Assembly (NCBI GenBank): GCA_949152475.1
Contig: OX424555.1
Coordinates: 18,308,868 to 18,372,867, forward strand
Direction: 5' to 3'
DNA length: 64,000 nt
Source: Terebella lapidaria
Taxonomy: Eukaryota > Annelida > Polychaeta > Terebellida > Terebellidae
Part shown: positions 13,085 to 22,903 of the stretch, piece after piece
Numbering within the stretch: the first letter of the stretch is position 1
Layout of the letters: every line of letters starts with the position of its first letter
Notes under the pieces: generated by a model
The model's input: the letters and a program-made list of their open reading frames with translations, nothing else
Told to the model about the DNA's origin: nothing
Databases searched by the model: none
Program-made: the position numbers and the translations under genes

Positions 13085-13196
13085 GTATATTATCTAAATA
13101 TATATAAATGTGTGTGATATTGGTTTCCTTTCTCATTTTGACTTTAGCAAATTACATGCAGTCATCTCTGAATATTTAAGCGTTTACTTCATTTAG

Positions 13197-13317
13197 GTAC
13201 ACCAACACATGCTGCAAGGCGGCTTCTCTGTACAGACAAGTGACCACAATACATTCGGCAGAATTCCAGTTGATCAAACAGTTGACGAAACTGTCAACAG
13301 AAACACACAGACTGCAG
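13197..13317 (+). CDS. Exon 2 of the element gene
   Basis: Forty codons plus one base between TTTAG and GTATAA. It encodes a stretch with GGFSVQ and IPVDQTVDETVNRNTQTAG, which joins in phase to GTRGFSLNPGAVSRYY in exon 3. Related animal proteins have the same run without a break, which supports the splice model. The Asp-Gln..Glu pattern may belong to the transposase core. Confidence 0.7.
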
Positions 13318-13432
13318 GTATAAGTTTGTGTGAAATACATCTCGTATGCATTTTTGTCATGAGTATTGTGTATCCTAACCAGTTCAGCATGTTCAGTTGT
13401 CCGACCGATTCATCCCAATTGTTATATTTCAG

Positions 13433-14143
13433 GTGGGACCAGAGGTTTTAGCCTCAATCCTGGTGCCGTCAGTCGGTATTACATAACAGCAGAGTACCGT
13501 ACTTCATGCCTGAAACAACTGCAAAAAAATGACTCAAGTCAGCAACCCCACCAGCCACCCAGATCTTTCAAGGACGCGAATTCACAAAGATGAGCTCGCT
13601 GTAGAAGCCCTGGTGGAACTCATGGAAGAGAACTGGTCAGATCCATTCCATCATCCTTCCGAGTTGATGTGTTTGTCAACAGGGGTAATGGCATCGCAGG
13701 ACATCTCTACCGATTTGCTCACTGCTTCAGAAAAGGGAACCAAAGCATACATTGAGTTTCAAGAGAAGCGTCTTGACAAACAGGAAACATCTTTCTTTGA
13801 TCCATTGTCCAAAACGAACCTGAAGACATTCGAAAACAAGAAAAAGTCATCAAGGAGAACAACCAACAAAGAGATGGTCCTGAAAAGTGACCAGAAATTG
13901 TTTGGACACATGCTTCTCGTGGCATCCAGCAGACAGCTCAATATGAAGGAAGTTCTGCAGCATCCCCTTGGACCTATACCCTGGTGTCTTGCAAATGATG
14001 ACGGAAGCCTTAAGAAAACCAACAAATCAACATTAGCAAGGAAGTTGGAAGGCAACTCATCGACAGCTGAAACTATTCCACAACCTTCAGCCTGCCTTAT
14101 CGATGGCATGAAATGCTTTACAAGATGCAAGCTGACGACATGA
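13433..14143 (+). CDS. Exon 3, first part: linker and nuclease motif I, broken frame
   Basis: The exon opens in the frame continuing exon 2 (GTRGFSLNPGAV...LKQLQKN). It changes frame at the A7 run 13523-13529, after which the family sequence resumes as HPDLSRTRIHKDELAVEAL. It continues to the first nuclease motif, CLIDGM, with the Asp codon at 14102-14104. This corresponds to the first catalytic Asp of FEN1-type enzymes. A second shift at 14110-14116 moves the true continuation (LYKMQADDMTFGEFSDQLL) into another frame, so the formal frame ends at the TGA 14141-14143. Confidence 0.65.
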
Positions 14144-14146
14144 CCT

Positions 14147-15307
14147 TTGGAGAATTTTCAGACCAACTACTTGCTTCTGTTCTCAGGCAGCATAAGGGTT
14201 GACTTGGTATTTGATGTATATCGTCAACTCTCCATCAAACAGACTGAGAGAACACGGAGGGGGTCAGAAGGAGGAATCCGTTTCACCAACATTGCTCCAG
14301 GTCACAAAATCCAACAGTGGAGACATCTGCTAATGTGTGGAGCAAGCAAGATGAAACTGATTAGTTTCATTTTGGAACAATGGCAACAGCCAAAATGCAG
14401 ACAACAGCTGGCCGAAAGAACGGTTTACTTCACAAGTGGGGAAAAGGTTGTCAAACCCAGTCGTACCTGTGTATCAGATGTGATAGAGTTGTCCAGCACT
14501 CACGAAGAGGCAGATACCCGTCTTCTGCTTCACGCTGAACATGCTTCGGTCGACAACTCTGCAGTTGTAATTGTAGCAGAGGACACTGATGTATTCATAT
14601 TATGCCTGGCCTTCCAAAGCAAAATGAAATGTCCCATGTATATCAAATGTGGGTCTGCAACACGCATGCGGTACATTGATGTAAAAAAGGTGGCTGATGC
14701 CATAGGTAAAAATGTATGTGCCTCTTTGATAGGACTACATGCATACACCGGATGTGACAGTGTGAGCGCATTCAGTGGCCGAGGCAAGTTGTCAGCACTG
14801 AAGCTACTACAGCACAATACCCAATTCCAAGAGGTTTTCCAGCAACTAGGTCAGTGGACACTTTCAGAGACCCTTCTATCTAATCTGGAGATGTTCACCT
14901 GCCGTCTGTACGCAGCTCAAACCAACATCACAGAGGTCAATGAGATGCAATTTGAGTTATTCCGAATGAAGAATGGAAACGTAGACTCTTCACAGTTGCT
15001 GCCATGCAAGGACACTCTGCAGCTGCATGCTGTGAGGGCAAATTATCAAGCAGCCATTTGGCAGAGGTCCCTGATCAGCACCCCCGACATTCCATCTCCA
15101 GTTGAGAGCAAGGGCTGGATCCTGGTTGAAGAGAGTGGGCTTGCGGTCAACTGGATGACAGGTCCAATGGCCCCAGATGCCGTCCTGGGCTTCCTTTTTT
15201 GCAAATGCAAAAAAAGCTGTCAATTGCCGTCCTGTCAGTGCCGGGTGTATGGAAGCTTGCACGTTACAAACCTGCGACAACATGAAAGACGAAGCTGCCA
15301 ACAGTGA
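14147..15307 (+). CDS. Exon 3, second part: FEN1/XPG-like nuclease domain and CXC-like tail
   Basis: The true sequence enters this frame only after about 14183-14198, so the apparent start is not a real initiation site. The remaining four acidic motifs of the FEN1/XPG fold follow in order: VFDVYR with R-rich follow-up (Asp 14213-14215), HEEADTRLLLHA (14501-14536), AEDTDVFIL (acidic codons 14579-14590) and TGCDSVSAFSGRGK (Asp 14756-14758). The last is followed by a Gly-rich helix-hairpin-like run. Spacings between the last three are close to those of FEN1. The C-terminus has CKCKKSC..CQC, a shortened match to tesmin/TSO1-type CXC motifs, and then ends SCQQ. The 5'-flap nuclease activity is inferred from family knowledge. 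Confidence 0.75.
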   Translation: MENFQTNYLLLFSGSIRVDLVFDVYRQLSIKQTERTRRGSEGGIRFTNIAPGHKIQQWRHLLMCGASKMKLISFILEQWQQPKCRQQLAERTVYFTSGEKVVKPSRTCVSDVIELSSTHEEADTRLLLHAEHASVDNSAVVIVAEDTDVFILCLAFQSKMKCPMYIKCGSATRMRYIDVKKVADAIGKNVCASLIGLHAYTGCDSVSAFSGRGKLSALKLLQHNTQFQEVFQQLGQWTLSETLLSNLEMFTCRLYAAQTNITEVNEMQFELFRMKNGNVDSSQLLPCKDTLQLHAVRANYQAAIWQRSLISTPDIPSPVESKGWILVEESGLAVNWMTGPMAPDAVLGFLFCKCKKSCQLPSCQCRVYGSLHVTNLRQHERRSCQQ

Positions 15308-15343
15308 TCCTGTTGAATCAGACAGTTCAGATAGTGATCAGGA

Positions 15344-15595
15344 ATAGATAGATAAATGGATGGATGGATGGATTGATTAGAGGATGGATGAATGGATGGA
15401 TTAGGGGATGGATGGATGGTAGAATGGATGGATGGATGATTTCTTGTGATAACATGCTGCACACAATGATCGTGTTGAATTAAATTCGGATAGTGATCAG
15501 GAGTAGATGGATGGATGGATGGATGGATGGATGAATGGATGGAGGATGGATGAATGGATGGATGGATACATTGATGAATGGATAGATGTATGAAA
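15344..15595 (+). repeat. GGAT/GATG minisatellite in the element 3' region
   Basis: Imperfect runs of GGATGGATGGAT interrupted by short unique pieces. The stretch GATAGTGATCAGGA occurs just before each of the two main runs (about 15331 and 15489), showing a local duplication of the 3' end of the gene. Confidence 0.8.
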
Positions 15596-15652
15596 TAACG
15601 AAATAAGTGTTCAGAAGAAATAACATGTACATGTAAACATCAATACAATCGA

Positions 15653-15658
15653 AATAAA
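15653..15658 (+). promoter_or_regulatory. Candidate poly(A) signal of the element gene
   Basis: AATAAA lies about 345 bp after the stop codon and still inside the element, before the right TIR. It is the first canonical hexamer downstream of the gene. Confidence 0.4.
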
Positions 15659-15989
15659 ACTCGTTACTTGAAATGTGGTGTTATCTTATTTGCTACGGTT
15701 TCTGCAGTGTACAAATTGACTTCAATTTACCAAAAAAATATGATCCAAGACAAAATCCAGTATATATTTCACTTATTGTGACATTTAAGTAAGCTGTATA
15801 TTTCATTATGATACAGCAATAGTGATAAAAACAGTTTGCTGTTAGAGTATACAAGTTGCAGGTTGAATCACGTTCATCTGAAGCGCTTCATATTTGTTTA
15901 CGACCCCACTCTCCCGTTTTAGGTTGTACTGAAGTTAAGCTACTCTCCCGAAGTGTCCATCATGCTGTTTCCGGTAGTAGATACATATA

Positions 15990-16069
15990 TCTAACAAAAT
16001 CAAGTCAAAAAGTCTGGTGCCCTCTCATGGTAGCAATTTCCAAAAAATGGTCATTCGGCTCATGGACTA
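15990..16069. repeat. Right terminal inverted repeat of the 6.3-kb element
   Basis: Inverted partner of 9750-9815. It is longer than the left one because of an extra A/T-rich linker (about 16037-16050). The outermost base is A16069, followed by TAT and then duplicated host sequence (TGATTGC..GGGGCATG). Confidence 0.75.
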
Positions 16070-16072
16070 TAT

Positions 16073-17999
16073 TGATTGCAACTGTGGGGCATGAAAACAG
16101 AAAATCCCATCACTTGCTATCAATGATCAAAAACAGTTCCCTAAACTATGAGATGAGGTAAGTCCTGTGGCAAGAGATCAAGTCCCCATCAAACAGAAAC
16201 ATTGGCGTATTTTAATGTTTCCCTTTACACGGCTGAGTTCCACTGAAGACCAGAGAAGGAGGTTATAGAGAGCATGGCACAGAGTCATATTATAACATGA
16301 AATGGCGATAAACTAGAACCCTGTCTGAATACCAGGAAGTATGTTGCTTCACTTGGCGATGTATGAAAATGTCCTACAGTGTCCTGCAGACATGCAGCTG
16401 GAGGATAACTGAAACAAATGAAAAGTCAGGATGGGATCCTCAGGAATTTTTCTAACATCCCCCACCACACATTTTGCTCACCAGTGTAATAATCTGCCAG
16501 TGATGTCATTTTTTAATCTGGTCCATATTGTCTCAGCATTGGGTAAATAGGGATTACGATTTCCGCCGGTGGGAACAGAGGGATTCTCTGGTGCACTACG
16601 TTGATGTTGGTGTGGAATAATTGGTAATCTAATTGTGCAGGATATGTTTCTAGAGACGACGCAAATATTGAAACAAACCACGTGACAAACCACGTGACAT
16701 GGATGTATGCATAGACGTCAAATATCAGCGCTGATGCCGATTTGTCATTGTGAAGTCCAGTCAGTAGTCATATGCATTCAAAAACGGTATGTTGAATGTT
16801 ACTCTTGAATTATTATTAAGTAACAAGTAGCAATGAAACTTTGATGTTGAATTCCATGCATACAATTATAAATGAGATAATAATGAAGAAACGACATAAT
16901 ACACTTTGTGATACGGTCTAGTTTTGGCTAATTCGTCATTACTGATATCAGCAAAACGTCATATTTTCTTGACAATAGTTGTGTGTAGCACGAAGACACA
17001 CAACCTCCGGTAATGTGACAAAAGTGTTGAATCTGGACAATCAGTAGCATGCTGTCGAGCCGTGTTGTATGTGTTGTATTAAACAGCAAACTGTTTTCTT
17101 TCCCAAACTCCCATGAGGTATATCTTCATTTTTACCGTAGACATTGATCAGTTCATTCTCAGACTTTTTGTTCATAATATATATTGACTATATCTAGAAT
17201 TTGCAGTAAAGATTGTATTCATCTACAATTCACAGTAGAGACAAAATATGATGGGACATTGAAGTTAATCATCCACTCTACTCACAACTGTGCAATAATG
17301 TATGACTGACAGGTCCAAACTGCACTCGAAAAATGAACAGTAGGACTGACGCGCCGTTTCCACCCAGACACAGCAGTAATCCCGTCTGGTAGATGTAATT
17401 ACAATATCATTAATGAATGTTATCTGGGGATTGGGTGAATGTCAATAATCATCCATGTCGCAATCGATTGTACAAAAATCAATGTCTGGCATATAGCAAA
17501 CAACACATATAGAGGTAACTGACCTTACGTACCTTACGCACCAGATAATAAGTCATACGTATGAGATACTAACACATACTTATGAGATAATAACATATAT
17601 GCATGAGATACTAACACATACATCTGAAATACTGATTCATACGTACAAAATATTTTTTCCTCATTTCCTCCGTAGATATTCATCAGTTCATTATCAGAAC
17701 TTTTGTTCATAATCCTTATTGACTAGATCTACAATTCACAGTAAAAACAAATCTGATTTGGCACTGACGTTTATTATCTATCCTACTAACAACTGTGACA
17801 TGTTGTATAACTGACAGAACTGTATCATCATATGATGAATATGATATAAATCCCGTCGCATGCTTTTGTTTGATCCATATATTCAACGTGAACTGTTCCA
17901 CTGACACATCAAGGATTTGATGATGCTGATGAAAAGCTAATAGTGGACGCCTCTGGAACAGAAATAAAGTCTGGGTGGTATGTGGTTGTTTGTTGTCCA
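16073..17999. repeat. Segmental duplication unit 1, right part
   Basis: Matches 21846-22415 plus 22800-22903 plus 25772-26330. Landmarks are GGTTATAGAGAGCATGGCAC at 16261 and 22037 and GAACAGAGGGATTCTCTGG at 16573 and 22358. A block around 17145-17310 (GTTCATTCTCAGAC, TGTTCATAAT, ACTGTGCAATAATG) is repeated in diverged form at 17690-17815. That block is also present in the left part near 6815, so the unit itself was built by earlier duplication. No intact gene. Confidence 0.75.
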
Positions 18000-20900
18000 G
18001 ATGGGACAGGGCCGTGCGTTTTTGGTGTCTCAATGATACAACTCAGTTAATCTAACCTATTGAGTACGAGTACTCGCAGAGCTCAATACGCTTCGATGTT
18101 ATATTCCATAATATATCATGAAATAACGGGAAGACGGTATTAAACTAGAACCCTGTTTGGTCACTGTGTTGTCACGACATTTTGTCATCTACCATCGTTA
18201 TTGTCACATGCTTATGTCCCCTGTGACATTGGGCAGTCTTTGAAGGAAGTTCATTAATGTGTAGTTACAATAATCTAGTGGTCCTGTTTGCGAAAGTGAT
18301 TGCATGGCTGTATAACCATGCGTCATATCTAATATTGTGTCATGGTGAAAATCAATAAACAACATAAGCATTACAAAATATACATACATAATGACTTTTT
18401 TTTTAAATTCACAATTGTGGGTGAATATCTTCTAAAATCATGAAGATGCCAATATTATCTTTCGACTTTCGAGTGGATATTATTATAGTATATAAATATA
18501 TTTCAGTATTATTCTCACCAAATACATCAAAATACACGACATTGTTTGTATTTATCATTCCCCAGATGCTCTATTGTTCATACTACCGCTGTAATGGGTT
18601 GAAAGAACTGCAGTTTCTCCTGTCAGGGACATAGACTCTCTGGTTTACTGCGTGGACGATGATGTGGAATAATTGGAAATCTAATTGTGCGGGATATGTT
18701 TCCCAGAGATGACAGCAAGTATTGGAACAAACCTCGCGACACCAGAGAGAATGTTTGCACAAAAGCCATATATCAGTCCTTTTGTTGATACTGATTTTTG
18801 CCCATATTATTATTGTGATGTCGAGTCAATCATGACTAATATGCTCAGTATTCAAGATATCAATTTTTTGCATGAATACATATCAGTATTTATGAATGCA
18901 GCCATGTGTATTTGACACTTACTTGAAGTACTGTGCGTGTCAGATATGATTATATCATGTTATGATGTTATACAATATACCATCACAATTATACGTGAAA
19001 ATAACAGTACACTCTGTTGGCGTCTCTGGGTCTAACTAAATCGATAATACTAATTCGTGATATACGTGTAATCAGTGATGAGGTATAGATGCCTGAACAG
19101 CACAATTCATTCTGTACCACGAATTATTATTGTATTTGTGAACCCGAAACTCTAGTATAGTAACTCTACTAGTATGTGCATTGTAATATACCAAGGCGTT
19201 GCATAACGTACCCTCAATATTCCCAGGACGACAAATGAGGAATATGTCAACACAAGAAAATGAGAAGCCCGCTGAGCATGCAAACGGTTGGTAAGACTAA
19301 TAAACAGTTTCCTACCAGTTTCCAATGATCCATATCCAGTTTGTATCCTGGTGTTTATTGGCAACATCATTTTCTGCAGAGAGCCATAGATTTATCTCTT
19401 TGTTTATAATCCATATTGACTGCAAATTCAGAATAAGTCAAAATATGATGAAGCATCACTCGACTAACAATTGTTAAATAATGTATGAATAGCACATTTG
19501 CAATGTGCTACAAATAAACATTGATGGTGATATACAGTTCCCTCTCATACATGGCGAGGTTCCCGTCTGGTACATGTGATGATAGTGTCACTACTTTGGG
19601 ATTTTATGTGTATTCATATGAACATATCGATAGGAAAATGGGTGGAGGGCAATAATCAACCATATTTCAATTGACTGTATAAAATCAATCCAAGCCAGGA
19701 TGTTAATAATACACACGCAGACGATTTGCCCTTGTATACTACAAATGTATTCTTTTATCCCCATGTGCACAACAATCTCTAGCAAACACTATTCAATATT
19801 TTATTTTATACTTGTAATACCACCTGGTGTCTCATAAGTTGGTTGCGTGAAATGCGCCACTAGTCTAAATTTACTCTAAACTGGTCTAAAACTTATTATG
19901 TTATATTTAATTAATAAACTTTGTTTGCGAAGAAATATATATCGGTCAATTGGCATAACACTCTGATATGATGCAGTATGGATCCAGTTTCGACATGACA
20001 TGTACAAATGAAAGCAATCATTTGCTATTTTTGAATCTGCAAAAATATCTTATTCATTTGTCATAATAAGCATTCTATATGATTTTGAAGTTTGTCTCAT
20101 CAGGTATGGGTCAATAAGAATTAAAGTCACTGTTGAATATACTAGAGTCAATATCGTGCATGTGCAATACTCTGAGTGTTATAATTACAAGTATTTTAAA
20201 GACAAAGCAGTTATTCATTCATCGGTGATGTTAAGTTCATTCCTCCAGAGAAGAAGAAAAATATGGAATAAATCATGTTTGCCTCTATAGAAAACGTTGA
20301 GGAAAACACTTATTGTTGAGGTATACTATATGGTTATTGGTAGCCTACAGTTCTGATGCCGATAACGGAATGATAAAATCACCAACAAATTCCCCTGATA
20401 TTGTTCATTTTTAACGATAGAGCTTGATAGATATCTAGGCAATATTCAGAAACATACATATTTAGAAGCCAACGTCCCATTTATCAGTTCATCTTTTCTA
20501 CTTTGTGGTGAATCAGAATCTCGTCATATCACTTGATATAGAACAAGGAGTTATCGATCTGTCAACACAGTTTCTGGAGAATGAGGAAAGATTTCAGATG
20601 CCAGAGAGGAAACTGATTGAGGTGAAACCATCAAATATTGACAAAGCCATTGTGAAGTGACGAGTCTCTGTACGTCATTATATATTCGATATACAAAGGT
20701 TGCCAATATGTGAGAAATACTCAATTCGTCTTGCCAATTGGTGATTGTGACTCGTATCAGTAGTCATCATCTGAAGACACATTTTGTGGTTGCTAAAATT
20801 GAAAATTCAAGACCAGGCACAATAGTTGTTCATTTTTATTGTCATGTACTTCACAACAGTCACGTGTATGCTCACTCTTCCAGCCTTTACTGTGTCATAT

Positions 20901-21844
20901 CAATCAATATTACACCAATACTACAATATTGCAAAATACAATATACAATTACGATATATCGATCAATATTGCACCAATATTATCAATATTACACCATGTT
21001 GTGTACGTAGAATCAACATATGATCATACTGTAACAAACTGTTCTGAGAAAATAATGTCTGTAAATACATTATGCGTCGAGCATTAACCTACAAACAAAA
21101 GCAAGCACAAGGTTGGCTTGTGAGTTCAACATGAAAACAGTCACGTCCGAAGTTCACCCTATTTGATCGAGTATCTTTGTTTGGCAATTATAATTCACAA
21201 CAAGATGTGCACTCTGTCTGCTCTCTGAAAGCTTTGTATTCACATTTTGCTCGATAGCCAAAGAATTATCATTCATGCACGCTAGTCCTGTCTAAAATAC
21301 CTCTTCTCGGCCTGTTTCATCACAGTGGGCAAACATTATGTCTGAGATGGAACCACAGTCTGAGAATCGAAGCATGGATTGTCCATGAACATGTAGTTGA
21401 CGTACCTCAACTACATTGAACTCAACTATATATTGAAGTGTAGGCCTATATGAACATGCACATTTCTCAGTTGTATTAATTTTCTCTTATATCACAGCTA
21501 TCAATACTTGAACCATTTCCATGTCTAACTGTTACTAAGATTGATTACCACGCAGTATGGACTTTCAATATATCCACTGACAAAATTGGTTTGATCTCCA
21601 TATATTGCGAAGAACGTGAAAGCCAGAAACATTGTTGTGAACATGAGTCTTCCCTGTGCACTTTGAACAATCAGAATATAGTGTATATACAGTATCTGTA
21701 TGCAAAAATAATATTTTAGACCACGGAATAACTCGTCCAGAAAGGTTTAATCTAGGCCTATATATCTGTGCGACCCCGGTGGTCACCTCGAGAATATTTC
21801 CAGGCTCCAGTGAACCCTACCCCCGATCCATATATGGCAATATC
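18000..21844. repeat. Segmental duplication unit 2, left part
   Basis: Copy of 5400-9746 (see there). It lacks the 440-bp insertion of unit 1. It also has a local expansion of ATCAATATTRCACCAATA-like motifs at 20903-20998 that unit 1 lacks. At 20517-20659 a block is open for 47 codons (VIDLSTQFLENEERFQMPER) before a stop. In unit 1 the same block carries a 4-base deletion. Confidence 0.8.
18709..18915 (+). CDS. Small ORF, duplicate of the one at 6146
   Basis: Starts MTASIGTNLATPERMFAQ and ends in TGA. It has the same length as its partner despite three indels, all in multiples of three. Substitutions include both conservative and radical changes. Function unknown. Confidence 0.3.
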   Translation: MTASIGTNLATPERMFAQKPYISPFVDTDFCPYYYCDVESIMTNMLSIQDINFLHEYISVFMNAAMCI

Positions 21845-22903
21845 TATCAATTATTGCTACCTAGGGGCATGAAAATAGGAATTTCTATCACTCACTACCA
21901 AGGATTATCAAAACAGGTCCCTAAACTATCACATAAGGTGACCCATGTGGCTAGTGATTAAATCCCATAAAACGGAAACATATTGGCGTATTTTTATCTC
22001 CCTTTACACAGCTGAATTCTGGGAGACCAGAAAAAGAGGTTATAGAGAGCATGGCACAAAGTCATCTCATAACATGAAATGACGGGAAGATGGCAATAAA
22101 CTAGAATCTTGTCTGAATACGTTGCTGTCTCTTGGTGTTGTATGGAAATATCCTACAGTGTCTTGTAAATATTGCGACTGGGGAATGTCCGAAACAAATG
22201 AAAAGCTAGACTGGGATCTAACATCACCCTCTATTATCTCCATAATGTACCAACACATGTTTTGCTCACCAGTATAATAATATGATAGTGCTGGCAGTTT
22301 ATTTTCTAGTTCATGTTGTCACAGTAAATAGGGATTACGATTCCCACCGGTGGGAACAGAGGGATTCTCTGGTGCACTACATGGATGTTGGTGTGGAATA
22401 ATTGGTAATCTAATTGTCACTGTGGTGAGACTGGGTGCACTAACGATCGTTTGTAAAATCAAATTTTAATACTGAAAAGAAAATAGGGGGTCACCGTGCT
22501 GGTTTCTTCGACATATTCGATCAAAAATCACAAACATTTACTGAAATGATTTAATTTATAGTATTTTTCCACATTTTTTTGCCCATATTCACATTTTGCA
22601 TCTTGTTTTCCAGGAGAACGGATATGGTGACCCCCTATTTTCTTTTCAGTTTTAGGATGCTGATCAGTTACTATATAAAATATGTAATTTTGAAGCTCTG
22701 AATTTTGTTAATATGGTCATTTATTTTGAAAAACTCTTTGACCCCCTCCCCTCACTGTTTGGAGCGGACTACCTTAACTTCTCTGTCGATTCCCCCAAAA
22801 TCAATAAAACTAATTCGTGGAATTCCACGCATACAATTAGAAATGAGGTATTAATGAAGAACGAAACGTCATATTCTCTTGACAATAGTTGTGTGTACCA
22901 TAA
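21845..22903. repeat. Segmental duplication unit 2, right part (first piece) with a small insertion
   Basis: Reads like 16073-16640, then at about 22416 leaves the paralogous sequence for about 385 bp and rejoins near 22800 (matching about 16846). It continues to the foldback element at 22904. The inserted piece holds a perfect 25-bp inverted repeat, listed separately. Confidence 0.65.
22471..22650. repeat. Perfect 25-bp inverted repeat around a 130-bp spacer
   Basis: Arms 22471-22495 and 22626-22650 are exact inverted copies (GAAAAGAAAATAGGGGGTCA within them). They lie inside a stretch absent from the paralogous unit, which suggests a small MITE or its ends. Confidence 0.65.

Larger units (their letters stand above)
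10517..15307 (+). pseudogene. Element-encoded zinc-module / transposase-core / FEN1-like nuclease / CXC gene, frame-broken
   Basis: Exons are 10517-13084, 13197-13317 and 13433-15307. The introns are 112 and 115 bp, with donors GAG|GTATAT and GCAG|GTATAA and acceptors TTTAG and TTTCAG. The phases match (0 and 1), and translation across both junctions reproduces a family pattern I know from many uncharacterised animal proteins. Predicted length is about 1,500 residues. The reading frame changes three times in exon 3: near the A7 run at 13523-13529, between 14110 and 14116, and between about 14182 and 14198. The last two cancel. The remaining codons are clean, so decay is recent or the shifts are base-calling errors in homopolymer-like runs. 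ATG 10517 is chosen because an in-frame TAA lies six bases upstream. The likely role is mobilising its own element in the nucleus. Confidence 0.8.
9750..16069 (+). mobile_element. 6,320-bp TIR DNA transposon encoding a FEN1/XPG-like nuclease (Academ-like)
   Basis: Both ends carry the same sequence in opposite orientation: TAGTCCATGAGCC at 9750-9762 and its complement GGCTCATGGACTA at 16057-16069. A second conserved TIR block follows about 20-30 bp inward (ACTACCATGAAAGGGCACC, matched inverted near 16015-16033). TAT flanks the element on both sides (9747-9749 and 16070-16072), a probable 3-bp target duplication. The paralogous unfilled site near 21838-21845 supports these ends. Inside is one spliced gene on the plus strand, about 700 bp of 5' non-coding sequence, a GATG minisatellite and an AATAAA signal. 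The Academ superfamily, as I recall it, combines an XPG-type nuclease with 3-4 bp target duplications, so it is the best match. A related but unnamed superfamily is possible. Confidence 0.75.

Noticed and set aside
13117-13196. Stop codon after exon 1 as the true gene end
   Set aside because: It lies in the 112-bp intron. Joining GAG to GTACACCAACAC in phase restores the family sequence across the junction.
15896-15990. 5S rRNA-like look (GTTTACGACC followed by GAAGTTAAGC)
   Set aside because: The distance between the two pieces is about 12 bases too short and the rest of the 5S sequence is not there. It is also inside the element 3' end.
20738-21087. Three overlapping plus-strand ORFs
   Set aside because: Produced by the locally expanded ATCAATATT-type repeats. 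The duplicate in unit 1 lacks them.
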